Source: Dehalobacter sp. CP (GTDB lineage Bacteria; Bacillota_B; Desulfitobacteriia; Desulfitobacteriales; Syntrophobotulaceae). From it: 64,000 nt of DNA. Within the stretch, counting starts at the first letter, position 1, and each line of letters opens with the position of its first letter. Shown here piece by piece: positions 51,657 to 60,459 of this stretch. A program made the position numbers and the translations under genes. The notes under the pieces were generated by a model, which saw only the letters and a list, made by a program, of their open reading frames with translations, did not search any database and had not been told where the DNA came from. The stretch is taken from the NCBI GenBank assembly GCA_009910795.1, contig VMEE01000018.1:97825-161824 (forward strand), in the 5' to 3' direction.

Positions 51657-51780
51657 CTCCATGCCATCCATGGAATAAGCGAAGCGCCAATTCTATCCAC
51701 ACGGTATGATGAACTCTAAACAAGACAATTTGTATTCATAGGATATTTGTTCGACATTAGGCCATCCGTGGCCGTCAGAA
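51657..51780 (-). repeat. Repeat-family fragments, copy G
   Basis: Two pieces are seen, read on the minus strand. One has TTCC-ATGGAT-GGCA (51662-51675, imperfect). The other, TGACGGCCACGGATGGCCTAATGTCG (51752-51776), is almost the same as the core of copies C and E; its hairpin GGCC-ACGGAT-GGCC is at 51760-51773. It ends just before the ribosome site of the aminotransferase gene. The sequence between the pieces is unrelated. Confidence 0.6.
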
Positions 51781-51793
51781 AGGGAGGATGCAT

Positions 51794-52912
51794 GTGTCAA
51801 TTCCACTTTTGGATTTAAAGGCGCAGTACTTATCGATAAAAGAAGAGATTGATCAGGCGGTACTCGGGGTTCTGGACTCTTGTCAGTTCATCCTCGGACC
51901 GAATGTGAAAGCAATGGAGGAAAAAACAGCAGCGTACTGCGGGACAAAGCACGCTGTTGCTGTTGCCAATGGCACGGATGCGCTCGTACTGGCTCTCAAA
52001 GCCTGCGGCATTGAACAGGGTGATGAAGTCATCACGACACCGTTTACTTTTTTTGCTTCCGCAGAGGCAGTTGCGAGTCTCGGGGCAACACCTGTATTCG
52101 TAGATATTGATCCGATCACACTGAATATGGATATTGACCAATTGGAAAGCAAAATTACCTCCAGGACAAAGGCGATCATTCCTGTTCATATTTTTGGCCA
52201 GATGGTCAATATGGATAAGGTCATGGACCTGGCCCAAAAATATGAGCTTAAGATTATAGAGGATGCAGCCCAGGCGATCGGGGCCGAATACAAGGGCAAA
52301 AGAGCCGGAGCCTGCGGAACGGCCGGAACATTCAGCTTTTTCCCAACCAAGAATCTCGGCGGCTATGGCGATGGCGGCATGGTGGTGACCAACTGTGATG
52401 AAATTGCGGAAAAGGTCAGACTGTTCCGTTTCCATGGTTCCAAGACAAAATATTTCCATGAAGAGATTGGCTATAACAGCAGACTGGACGAGGTCCAGGC
52501 TGCTATTCTCCGCGTCAAGTTTCAGTATCTGGATGAATGGAACAAAGCCCGCAGGCAAAAAGCCGAACTGTACGACAGCCTGCTTAAACCGCTGGCAGAT
52601 CAGGGGAAACTGATCCTTCCCGGCAGAGACCCGGAGGCCTATCAGGTGTTCCATCTGTATGTCATGCGAGTCGAACAGAGAGAAAAAGTCATGCAGAAAT
52701 TGAAGGAAGCAGGCATCGCTTCAGCGATCTATTATCCGCTTCCACTCCATCTGCAGAAAGCTTTTGCGTATTTGGGCTATAAGGCCGGTGATTTCCCTGA
52801 GGCCGAAAAGGCCAGCGAGCATGCACTGGCGATCCCGTGTTATCCCGAACTGACCCTGCAGCAGCAGGAAGAAATTGTACATGTGATTAACGATTGTTTA
52901 ATACCTAGCTAA
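51794..52912 (+). CDS. DegT/DnrJ/EryC1 sugar aminotransferase (WbpE type)
   Basis: This 372-residue PLP enzyme has the active-site Lys186 in FSFFPTKNLGGYGDGGMV and the cofactor regions ANGTDALVLAL and IEDAAQAIGAEYKG. WbpE transfers an amino group from glutamate to the 3-keto sugar made by WbpB. The start is a GTG at 51794, 6 bases after GGGAGG; the ATG at 51788 directly abuts that site and cannot use it. Together with the genes at 47744, 49145 and 50701 it completes the route to UDP-GlcNAc3NAcA. Confidence 0.92.
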   Translation: MSIPLLDLKAQYLSIKEEIDQAVLGVLDSCQFILGPNVKAMEEKTAAYCGTKHAVAVANGTDALVLALKACGIEQGDEVITTPFTFFASAEAVASLGATPVFVDIDPITLNMDIDQLESKITSRTKAIIPVHIFGQMVNMDKVMDLAQKYELKIIEDAAQAIGAEYKGKRAGACGTAGTFSFFPTKNLGGYGDGGMVVTNCDEIAEKVRLFRFHGSKTKYFHEEIGYNSRLDEVQAAILRVKFQYLDEWNKARRQKAELYDSLLKPLADQGKLILPGRDPEAYQVFHLYVMRVEQREKVMQKLKEAGIASAIYYPLPLHLQKAFAYLGYKAGDFPEAEKASEHALAIPCYPELTLQQQEEIVHVINDCLIPS

Positions 52913-52950
52913 AACTGGCATGCAGACTTAGCGTAATAAACTTATAATCA

Positions 52951-53056
52951 GTCTGTAAGCCACAGTGCCGCTGTGAGCGGAGCATGGAGTGCGCAGCGCG
53001 GCTGTTTGTGCCATGGATGGCACAACAGTCGAAAAGCGGTATTGTGGCTTACAGAC
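52951..53056 (+). repeat. Nested-palindrome repeat, copy D
   Basis: Outer arms GTCTGTAAGCCACA (52951-52964) and TGTGGCTTACAGAC (53043-53056) pair perfectly over 14 bases. Inside is GCGGAGCATGGAGTGCGCAG, the shared core, and the hairpin TGTGCC-ATGGAT-GGCACA (53007-53024) with a perfect 6-bp stem. It is the shortest complete copy. It lies between two genes of the polysaccharide cluster and would be part of their transcript if there is read-through. Confidence 0.85.
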
Positions 53057-53116
53057 CAGCCCTAGGAAATAATTTAGCATTCATTACTAATTTCCGTATG
53101 TAAAACAGGAGGCACA

Positions 53117-54493
53117 ATGTTTTGGAATAACGGCATTACGAGAAGGAATGATACCAGACTTTTTATTTTGGCGATGGTCATGCTTTCAGCAATGATCCTG
53201 CCTTCATTTCCTATTCATCCTTCTCTTCCTAATATTCGATTGGACGAGCTGCTGCTTTTCGGTACCTTTGGCCTGAACATCCTGCTGTTTGCAGCGAAAG
53301 GATTCCGCTTCATACCTGAAGAAAAACAGCAGTTGCTGAAACGCAAACAAGAACATAAGTGGATTCTGCTGATTTTTGTTTTACTCGTATTCTCTTACGC
53401 CATTTCCAACATCTACGGCGTAATCATCAAAGGAGCAGGTTATTACGGTCTCCGGGATGTCATGGAACTGGTGACATTCTGCAAATATTATCTGGCTGTA
53501 ACGCTTGCTTTGTCCATCGATCTGCGAAGAGAGGAATTTGACTTCCTGGGCAAAGCTTTTCTTGGCGGCCTTGCTTTTTTGATTATTTTCGGCTGGGGAC
53601 AGCATTTTAACGTACTGAATATGAATACCTGGCTGTCGCCCTATTTTGACCAGCAGCACTGGCAGCTCCTTTTGGTCGGCAATCCGGCCAGGGTGCAGGG
53701 CACCTTTGACAACCCGAATTTCTTCGGGATATTTACTGTGATGACGCTTTCCTTTCTGACAGTGCGCTATTATTTCGGTGAAGATCACGGGAAATTTCCG
53801 GTCCTGCTGTTTATTTTGATCGGCTTTGTGATCAAACTGGAATTCCTGACGATATCCCGGACGGCTCTGGCCGGTATTGGGCTGCTTTTTCTGATTTTAA
53901 CCATTTGGGCTTTTGTCTATCACCGGCATAACAAAAAGGTTCTGATTAAAATAGCGGCGCTGTTTGTGCTGACGGCAGTTCTTTTCCTAACGGCTTCAGG
54001 CGATTTCTTCTACAGGCTGCAGGAAGGACTCGACTTTTCCAACAGTACTTCTTTCCAGGGCCACCTGGACCGCTGGGGAAAGGCAATCGGCAGCATTTGG
54101 GATTCTCCGATCTTTGGCTGGGGTACGCAGAAATATGTGATGACAACACTTGTAGACAATGAGTATGCATTGTATGCCAGAAGGTACGGTTTATTCGGGC
54201 TGGCGATCTATCTGAGCTTCTTTTTGCTTCCGTTTATTCTTGGCATCAGAAACCTTCGCTCTAAGATTGTTGCCTCTGGACGGGGGCTCACATTCAGCCA
54301 GCCGATGCAGTTTATGGCTGCGTATGCCGCAGTGCTGCCATCCATCTTTGTGTTTAACATTATGGCAGGTATATTCTATAATCTTCAGTTGATGACTTTC
54401 TTTGCAATTTGTATGGGTCTGGCTTATAATTCGTTTGCGGAGCAAAGGGGGATAAACGATACATCCCTAAGACCCCTCAGTTCCTTTGAGTAA
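53117..54493 (+). CDS. O-antigen polymerase/ligase-like membrane protein
   Basis: This 458-residue protein has about eleven transmembrane helices and the Wzy_C-type motif region around FDNPNFFGIFTVMTL and LTISRTALAGIGLLFLI, with a later outer loop DRWGKAIGSIWDSPIFGWGT. The segment R-W-x(8)-hxDSPxFGxGx is the hallmark of O-antigen ligase/polymerase (WaaL/Wzy) proteins. It would join or transfer repeat units outside the membrane. AGGAGG precedes the ATG. A second such protein is at 58470, so one may be the polymerase and the other a ligase. Confidence 0.87.
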   Translation: MFWNNGITRRNDTRLFILAMVMLSAMILPSFPIHPSLPNIRLDELLLFGTFGLNILLFAAKGFRFIPEEKQQLLKRKQEHKWILLIFVLLVFSYAISNIYGVIIKGAGYYGLRDVMELVTFCKYYLAVTLALSIDLRREEFDFLGKAFLGGLAFLIIFGWGQHFNVLNMNTWLSPYFDQQHWQLLLVGNPARVQGTFDNPNFFGIFTVMTLSFLTVRYYFGEDHGKFPVLLFILIGFVIKLEFLTISRTALAGIGLLFLILTIWAFVYHRHNKKVLIKIAALFVLTAVLFLTASGDFFYRLQEGLDFSNSTSFQGHLDRWGKAIGSIWDSPIFGWGTQKYVMTTLVDNEYALYARRYGLFGLAIYLSFFLLPFILGIRNLRSKIVASGRGLTFSQPMQFMAAYAAVLPSIFVFNIMAGIFYNLQLMTFFAICMGLAYNSFAEQRGINDTSLRPLSSFE

Positions 54494-54505
54494 GGTGGTT
54501 TAACG

Positions 54506-55798
54506 GTGAAGATATTAGTGCTCTCTCATATGTATCCTTCATCTCAGAATCCGGCTTACGGCATTTTCATTCATAAGCAGGTTAAAGCGCTGCAGAATCA
54601 AGGCTGTGAGATTAAAGTCGTATCGCCTGTGCCTTATGCACCCTGGCCTCTGCCGGCACTCCAGCCGAAATGGCGGACCTATGCGTCCATACCCGATAAG
54701 GCAGTGGTGGACGGAGTTGAAGTATACTATCCGCGTTATCTCGAGTTTCCGCGCTCATACTTCCTGGATCAGTCGGGCTATTTCATGTACCGGGGAATCC
54801 GCAGACAGGTCGCGCAGATCCGCCGGGAGTTTCCATTTGATCTGATTCATGCCCATGTGGCCCTTCCCGACGGCTACGCGGCATTTTTACTGAAGAAAGA
54901 CGATGATATTCCGCTTGTGGTTACCATCCACGGGCAGGACTTTCAGTCAACCCTGACCAAAAATGAAAAATGCCGCCAGAGACTTTTTGAGGTACTGGAA
55001 GGTACGGACAGAATCATTACAGTCAGCTCCAAACTGAAGAATATCATCAGGGACCAGGCTTTTTTCTCGAAGACAGAGGTTATCAATAACGGCATCGACT
55101 TGAATGACTGTGTACCGCCGCCAGATATTTTTCCCGGCGATCATTCAGATAGGCATGGTATTTCCGCTGACATTCTCAGTACAAATCAGAACGAAAGTAT
55201 TTTAAGTACTGATAGCAGCGGCATTTCCAGTAATACCCGAAAAGAAATAAAAATCCTGAGTGTTTCGAATCTAAAGAAAACCAAGGGCATCGATCTGAAT
55301 CTCCGGGCGGTTTCATCTCTGGCCGGAAAATATCCTTCACTCAAATATTTTATCGCAGGTGACGGGGAAGAAAGACAGGCCTTGGAGGATTTGACGAAAG
55401 GCCTGAACCTCAAAGATAAGGTTGTTTTCCTTGGAAAGCTTACCCACCCTGAAGTGATAAAAGAGATGGCTGGGGCCGATATTTTCTGTCTGCCAAGCTG
55501 GCAGGAAGGCTTCGGCGTCGTCTATATTGAAGCGATGGCTCAGGGGTTGCCGGTTATCGGTATCCGCGGCGAAGGGATCGAAGATGCGTTGATCCACGGC
55601 CAAAATGGTCTGCTTGTCGCCCCCCGGAATGTCGAAGATCTTACCGGAGCACTCGATGCGCTGCTCAGAGACCCTGTTTACTGCCGGAGGCTCGGTGAGG
55701 CAGGCAGGCAAACGGTGCTAGATCAGTTTACCTGGTCAAATAATGCGGCCCAAACGGCCCGAGTCTATCAAACTTTAACAGGAGGCAGGACAGTTTGA
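54506..55798 (+). CDS. GT4-family glycosyltransferase
   Basis: This 430-residue enzyme begins KILVLSHMYPSSQNPAYGIF, the usual GT4 acceptor-domain start (PxxxNPxxGxF). The donor domain has VSNLKKTKGIDLNLRAV, FIAGDGEERQALEDL, VIKEMAGADIFCLPSWQEGFGVVYIEAMAQGLPVIG, with the E-x7-E motif. A low-complexity Ser/Asn stretch (about 210-248) joins the domains. The start is a GTG with AAGGTGG upstream. It overlaps the next glycosyltransferase gene by 4 bases. The sugar is not predictable. Confidence 0.9.
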   Translation: MKILVLSHMYPSSQNPAYGIFIHKQVKALQNQGCEIKVVSPVPYAPWPLPALQPKWRTYASIPDKAVVDGVEVYYPRYLEFPRSYFLDQSGYFMYRGIRRQVAQIRREFPFDLIHAHVALPDGYAAFLLKKDDDIPLVVTIHGQDFQSTLTKNEKCRQRLFEVLEGTDRIITVSSKLKNIIRDQAFFSKTEVINNGIDLNDCVPPPDIFPGDHSDRHGISADILSTNQNESILSTDSSGISSNTRKEIKILSVSNLKKTKGIDLNLRAVSSLAGKYPSLKYFIAGDGEERQALEDLTKGLNLKDKVVFLGKLTHPEVIKEMAGADIFCLPSWQEGFGVVYIEAMAQGLPVIGIRGEGIEDALIHGQNGLLVAPRNVEDLTGALDALLRDPVYCRRLGEAGRQTVLDQFTWSNNAAQTARVYQTLTGGRTV

Positions 55799-56937
55799 AA
55801 ATATGCATTCTCACAACGGGTCATCCGGCCCTCGATAACCGAATATTTTACAAGCAGGCTTTGTCTCTTAAGAAAAAATATGACGACATTACCCTGATTG
55901 TTCCTGATGAGAGAACTGAATATATAGAACAGGGGATCCGGATCATTGGCGTGCCAAGAGCGGGGTCTCTTTACGGTCGTTTTAAGCTCGGGGATACCGT
56001 CGTTGCCAAAGCGATCGAACTTCAGCCGGATATCTGCCATTTTCACGACTTTGAACTAATCTACAAAGTGTTAAAGATTAAAAAAGCGTTGCCTGCATGC
56101 AAGCTGATTTACGATGTCCACGAGCATTACCCGGATATGATGCGCATGTCCAGGAAGATCCCGCGGATCTTGAGGCCCTTGGCTACTTTTTTGGTCGATA
56201 AAAGTGAACTGTATTATGCTGAAAAATTTGACCAGATCATCACGGCAGATGATGCAGTCAAAGACCGGTTTACCGGCAAAAATCCAAGAGTTGATGTGGT
56301 CTATAATTTTACGGAATTTATACCGACGGAAGCTGACGCTTCGCCAAAAGAAACGGAACTCCCGGAAAAGGAATACGATGCCATTTACCAGGGGGATATT
56401 ACACTGGAGCGCGGCGTATATATGACTGTCCAAGCCATCAAGCTGCTGAAGGAGAAGTATCCGGACATCCGGATGATTTTTGTGGGGCCTTTTAACGACG
56501 TAGAAGGCAAAGAAATCGTCACCCAATACATCGAAGAAAATGATCTGAGTAATCATATCCTTTTCACAGGACGGGTACCCCATCTCGAGGTCCAGGATTA
56601 TATCCGAAAGTCCAGGGTTGGCGTAGTTACGCTGCTGCCGCTGCCCAAATATTTTAAGAACATACCGATTAAACAGTTTGAATATATGAGCTGCGGTATC
56701 CCTATTGTCGGCAGCAATCTTCCTCCGATCCAGCGTTTTCTGACCAGCTACAACAGTGGGATCATTGTTGATCCGACCAAGCCTGAGGATATTGCCAAAG
56801 GTCTGGGCATCCTGCTGGCCGATCCGCGGCTCTGCAAAGAGATGGGCGATAACGGCATCAAGGCTGTCAGAGAAGAGTACAACTGGGGCAAAATGGAGGA
56901 AAAGCTGCTGAAGATTTACAGCAGATTTGAGAACTAA
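55795..56937 (+). CDS. Glycosyltransferase (GT4-like)
   Basis: This 380-residue protein starts KICILTTGHPALDNRIFYKQ and has the acceptor-domain PDICHFHDFELIYKVLKIKK and LIYDVHEHYPD. The donor domain has YDAIYQGDITLERGVYMTVQ, MIFVGPFNDVEGKE, LFTGRVPHLEVQDYIRKSRVG and FEYMSCGIPIVGSN. It is the GT4 fold with a weaker E-x7-E. The start is TTG, whose bases overlap the previous stop codon (TTGA), after AGGAGG. Acts at the inner membrane face in repeat-unit assembly. Confidence 0.88.
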   Translation: MKICILTTGHPALDNRIFYKQALSLKKKYDDITLIVPDERTEYIEQGIRIIGVPRAGSLYGRFKLGDTVVAKAIELQPDICHFHDFELIYKVLKIKKALPACKLIYDVHEHYPDMMRMSRKIPRILRPLATFLVDKSELYYAEKFDQIITADDAVKDRFTGKNPRVDVVYNFTEFIPTEADASPKETELPEKEYDAIYQGDITLERGVYMTVQAIKLLKEKYPDIRMIFVGPFNDVEGKEIVTQYIEENDLSNHILFTGRVPHLEVQDYIRKSRVGVVTLLPLPKYFKNIPIKQFEYMSCGIPIVGSNLPPIQRFLTSYNSGIIVDPTKPEDIAKGLGILLADPRLCKEMGDNGIKAVREEYNWGKMEEKLLKIYSRFEN

Positions 56938-57034
56938 GACTTAAGAACATGACTGAAAAGATGGAAATAGATAGAAGCGTCCAAGAGAGACCGTAATGTC
57001 GAATAAAGAAAAGCTAAAGAAGAAGTGATAGCGT

Positions 57035-58450
57035 TTGGATACCCGCCTGATCGCTAAAAATGCTGCGGCCCTGGGAATATCGGGAGTACTTGCCAAGGCC
57101 ATTGCCGCCGTGGTGGGTATATTTGTTACCCGCTATCTCGGCCCGGGACCATTTGGAGATTACTCCACAGCGTACGCGTTCGCCGGAACGTTTATCCTGT
57201 TTGCGGAGCTTGGAATCAGCCAGCTCATGGTGCAGGATTGTTCGCGGAACCTGACCGAACTGCCGCGGTATTTCGGCAACACGTTGTTTGTCAAGACCAT
57301 AATCTCCATTGTGTGTTTTCTATTAATGGTTATCTTTATGTTCCCGGCCGGATACAATACGTTGACCAAAGAAATGGTTGTCGTTTTGGGCGTGGCTGTA
57401 TCTTTCAATGCGCTGAATCAGTCGGTCTATAACTATTATCAAGCCGTTCAGAAGCTCTACCTGGCTGCAGCCTTCCAGTTTTTGACCACATTTCTGATCG
57501 GAGGACTGACCATTGCGGTGATCTTTGCCGGGATGGGAGTCGTCGCAATTACGTTTACCCATTTGTTTACGTATATATTGATTAGTGTGCTCCTGTTTTT
57601 CGCCCTCAGAAGGGAAATCAGGCCGCGCGTTGAACGGAGCAGCCTGGTGCTGATGGTCAGGAACGGATTGCCGTTCGGGATTCACCGGATATTTTATAAC
57701 ATTTTTTTTCAGCTCAGCATCCTGGTTTTGTCACTGACGGCAAGCAATGTCGAGGTAGGGATTTATGCCGCGGCATACAAGCTTGTCCTGATGCTGATCT
57801 TCCTGCCGAGTCTAATGACCAGTGCGCTTTATCCTGTGCTGTATCAGCTCGGGGAAACGGATAAGGACGGTCATCGTAATACGACTGAAAAGGTCTTCAA
57901 GCTGCTTTCTGGGATTGGGATCCCAGGCAGCATCCTGATTTTTGTTTTAGCAGGGCCGCTGACAACATGGCTTTATGCCGGAAAATTTGATGAATCGATT
58001 CCGATCCTGATGATCGTGTCCTGGTTCTTTGCACTGGAATGCATGAGTTTTTCCCTGGGCGATGTCCTGACAACAACCAACCACCAGTGGCAGAGAACCA
58101 TCGTGCAGGGTTCTGCGCTTGTACTGATGTTTATCCTGATTATGGTCTTGAATCCGCTGTTCGGGATCAGCGGTACTGCGTATGCGCTGATCATTGTCGA
58201 GATCTTTATCTTTTGCGGATACTACCTGTTGGTCCAAAAAGGGGTTTATAAGATACGGATCTGGCGCCAGCTGCCGTCAATTGTGTTTGCTTCCTTGCTG
58301 ATGGCAGGGACCGCCTGGTTGACAAACAGCTTTCATCCGCTGATATCTGCTGTAACGGCTGGAATCATTTATTGCCTGGCGCTCGTGATATTGGACAGGG
58401 ATTTCCGGAAGATCGGTGGATTTGTTATTCAGAAGGGTCTTCGAAAATAA
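57035..58450 (+). CDS. Oligosaccharide flippase, Wzx-like (MOP superfamily)
   Basis: This 471-residue protein has about twelve to fourteen transmembrane helices. The N-terminal part NAAALGISGVLAKAIAAVVG, then TRYLGPGPFGDYSTAYAF, is the usual start of polysaccharide-exporter (RfbX/Wzx) proteins. It would flip lipid-linked repeat units across the membrane for the polymerases encoded on either side. The start is a TTG with a weak ribosome site. Confidence 0.9.
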   Translation: MDTRLIAKNAAALGISGVLAKAIAAVVGIFVTRYLGPGPFGDYSTAYAFAGTFILFAELGISQLMVQDCSRNLTELPRYFGNTLFVKTIISIVCFLLMVIFMFPAGYNTLTKEMVVVLGVAVSFNALNQSVYNYYQAVQKLYLAAAFQFLTTFLIGGLTIAVIFAGMGVVAITFTHLFTYILISVLLFFALRREIRPRVERSSLVLMVRNGLPFGIHRIFYNIFFQLSILVLSLTASNVEVGIYAAAYKLVLMLIFLPSLMTSALYPVLYQLGETDKDGHRNTTEKVFKLLSGIGIPGSILIFVLAGPLTTWLYAGKFDESIPILMIVSWFFALECMSFSLGDVLTTTNHQWQRTIVQGSALVLMFILIMVLNPLFGISGTAYALIIVEIFIFCGYYLLVQKGVYKIRIWRQLPSIVFASLLMAGTAWLTNSFHPLISAVTAGIIYCLALVILDRDFRKIGGFVIQKGLRK

Positions 58451-58469
58451 AAACTGGGAGGAATCGAAC

Positions 58470-59804
58470 ATGCTTCAGTGGCCGGTATTCGTGTTAACCA
58501 TCATACTTCTTGGTTACCTGGCTGTCAAAAAGCCGCTATGGCTCGTGCCGTTGCTGGCAGTGGCAGTCGCGCTGGAAATATCGATTAGCTGGTATCCGAA
58601 CCTTGGCTTTTTGGAAAAAATTTTGGGAGAAGTCTCACTGACCAGGCTTGCCAGTATTGTTCTGATCCTGGCGGCATTTTCCCGCGTGTTTTTTTCGGAG
58701 AAGATGCGCAAAAAGCTTAGGGCGGTTCTAAAAGATCCACTGACGCTTGTTTTATTGGCTTTTATTATTCTTGGTGGGATAAGTGTTGTATACTCCGCCA
58801 ACTTTGGCAACACTGTTACTGAAACCATCCGGCTGCTGATTTTATTTGCTGTGTTTATCTCTACCGCACTTTTGATGGATAAAGAACGCGCCCTGCTGCC
58901 TTTCAAAGCCGTACATATCATGGCACTCCTGCTTGCGCTGGTCAGTTTCTATGAAGGAATTACGGGGAACCTGATCTGGCAGGGAGACAAACTGCTGGTT
59001 GAGCAGACGCTGCGGGTCAATGCTACCTTTGTCGACCCCAATATTTTTGCACGTTACATCATCCTCGGGATTGCGTCGAATTTTGTTCTGCAGATTTATA
59101 CCCGGGAAAGAAGCCATAAACTGATTTATATGGCATGTCTGGCCGTCCTGCTGGCAGAACTGGTGCTGACAGGTTCCCGCGGTGGATTCCTGACGCTGCT
59201 GACGATTCTGATTGCTACTTTGATCTTTTTGCCGAACAAAAAGGCTGTTCTCTGGGTTCTCGGTTTAGGTGCCCTTTGCGGGGCAATTGTGATCTTCCTG
59301 CGTCCGGAAATCTGGGAGAGGATGCTGACGATAACGAAGGGTTTCGCATACTCGAGTGAGCAGCGTTTATACCTTTGGAAGGCCGCAATTGCAATATTCA
59401 AGGACCATCCGCTGATTGGCACAGGCCTTGGCACTTTCGAGACTGTGTTTAAACAGAGTTATTTTGATTTCATGAATATTCCCGGCGGAGCGATACGCTC
59501 CCACACCACCATTCTGACGATCGCTTCGGAACTGGGGGTCGTGGGGTTGGCTGTACTCACGGTGATCTGGGCAGCGATCCTGTACAGGCTGGCCAAATTG
59601 TTCAGCCTCGGACATGACTACCTCGGTATGTTTCAGGAGCAAAACCAATACTTTGCCGGCACGGGCTATGTGCTGTGGGCTGCAACCGTATTTATCAGCT
59701 CTCAAGCTGAGGGACGCTTCTTCGAGGATCCGATATTCTGGCTCAGCTGCGCGATGCTTGTTGTGTTGAAGCTTTCGCGGAAGTACCGGCTGGAGCTTGA
59801 CTAA
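58470..59804 (+). CDS. O-antigen ligase/polymerase-like membrane protein (second)
   Basis: This 444-residue protein has about ten to twelve transmembrane helices. The ligase-type segment is RLYLWKAAIAIFKDHPLIGTGLGTFETVF, and an earlier TFVDPNIFARYIILGIASNF is also typical (given here as the conserved positions N-x-F and R-Y). GTGLG and following Ser/His positions fit the Wzy_C domain. The ATG at 58470 follows GGGAGG by 8 bases. It differs strongly from the one at 53117. Confidence 0.87.
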   Translation: MLQWPVFVLTIILLGYLAVKKPLWLVPLLAVAVALEISISWYPNLGFLEKILGEVSLTRLASIVLILAAFSRVFFSEKMRKKLRAVLKDPLTLVLLAFIILGGISVVYSANFGNTVTETIRLLILFAVFISTALLMDKERALLPFKAVHIMALLLALVSFYEGITGNLIWQGDKLLVEQTLRVNATFVDPNIFARYIILGIASNFVLQIYTRERSHKLIYMACLAVLLAELVLTGSRGGFLTLLTILIATLIFLPNKKAVLWVLGLGALCGAIVIFLRPEIWERMLTITKGFAYSSEQRLYLWKAAIAIFKDHPLIGTGLGTFETVFKQSYFDFMNIPGGAIRSHTTILTIASELGVVGLAVLTVIWAAILYRLAKLFSLGHDYLGMFQEQNQYFAGTGYVLWAATVFISSQAEGRFFEDPIFWLSCAMLVVLKLSRKYRLELD

Positions 59805-59849
59805 TTTGTTAGAGCTTCTCTGCGGGGCAGCGGACTAATCTAATTCTAG

Positions 59850-60096
59850 GGCTTGTCTGTGGGCCACAGATTGATTGCATTTTTAGGGCCTGTCTGCGTG
59901 CCACAATTCCGCTTTCGGCCGTTGTGTCCTCCTTGACACGTCGCTCCTTGCCTTCCATGGCATCGCGACATTAGGCCATCCGTGGCCGTCAAAAGGCCGC
60001 GCTCCGCACTCCTTGCTCCGCTTTTCGCGGAACCGTGGCACGCAGACCGATCATAAGCTTTTATAATTGTTCTGTGGCCCACAGACTAATTATAAG
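59850..60096 (-). repeat. Nested-palindrome repeat, copy C (two sets of outer arms)
   Basis: The outermost arms are TCTGTGGGCCACAGA (59856-59870) and TCTGTGGCCCACAGA (60071-60085). A second set, GTCTGCGTGCCAC..TTCCGC (59892-59912) and GCGGAAC.GTGGCACGCAGAC (60027-60047), lies inside. On the minus strand the core has hairpins with loops AAGGAG (59924-59939, stem GTGTC/GACAC), ATGGAA (59949-59962, stem TGCC/GGCA) and ACGGAT (59974-59987, stem GGCC/GGCC). GTCGC/GCGAC encloses the middle one. Confidence 0.85.
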
Positions 60097-60099
60097 GTC

Positions 60100-60230
60100 G
60101 TTTATGTAAGTCTGCGTGTATTAGACCATCTATGGGTTGCGTTCATGGTATCACGGCATTAAGCTATCCATGGCCGTCGCCGCGTTCCGCATCAGCGGTC
60201 CGGTTGGACGCGCTTAGCACGTCTTTTATT
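60100..60230 (-). repeat. Degenerate repeat-family copy
   Basis: On the minus strand CGACGGCCATGGATAGCTTAATGCCGTGATACCATG (60147-60182) follows the order of the core in copies C and E with several changes. GTCTGCGTGTATTAGACC (60110-60127) resembles an outer arm. The inner hairpins no longer pair well. Confidence 0.5.
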
Positions 60231-60232
60231 AC

Positions 60233-60459
60233 TAGTACAACGTTCTCAAATTCCCTGCTCGAATAATTCATACAAGCTTGATTACCCTAAATTAGGTCTG
60301 GGGGTCACAATTCCAGCGTTAAGTGGAGCATGGAGGCGGAGCGCGGCTGTTTGCGCCACGGATGGCGCAACAGCCGAAAGCGGAGTTGTGGCGCACAGGC
60401 CAACTCGGGAGTTTAACGCAATCATATATTTGAGTATTTATTTCAGGAACGTTGTACTA
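60233..60459 (+). repeat. TA-flanked MITE-like element carrying the repeat core, copy B
   Basis: The element starts TA-GTACAACGTTC (60233-60245) and ends GAACGTTGTAC-TA (60447-60459): 11-base perfect terminal inverted repeats bordered by TA. It is 227 bp. The flanking parts match copy A in reverse. The core has one clean hairpin, TTGCGCC-ACGGAT-GGCGCAA (60351-60370), with GGCTG/CAGCC outside it. It is about 50 bp shorter than copy A, which has extra hairpins in the core. Confidence 0.87.

Noticed and set aside
51830..52654. 274-codon open frame on the minus strand
   Set aside because: It is antisense to the WbpE-type aminotransferase gene and arises from codon bias of that gene.
59850..60459. 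CRISPR array
   Set aside because: Repeats are palindromic, of unequal length, nested and in both orientations, with no regular spacers and no cas genes.
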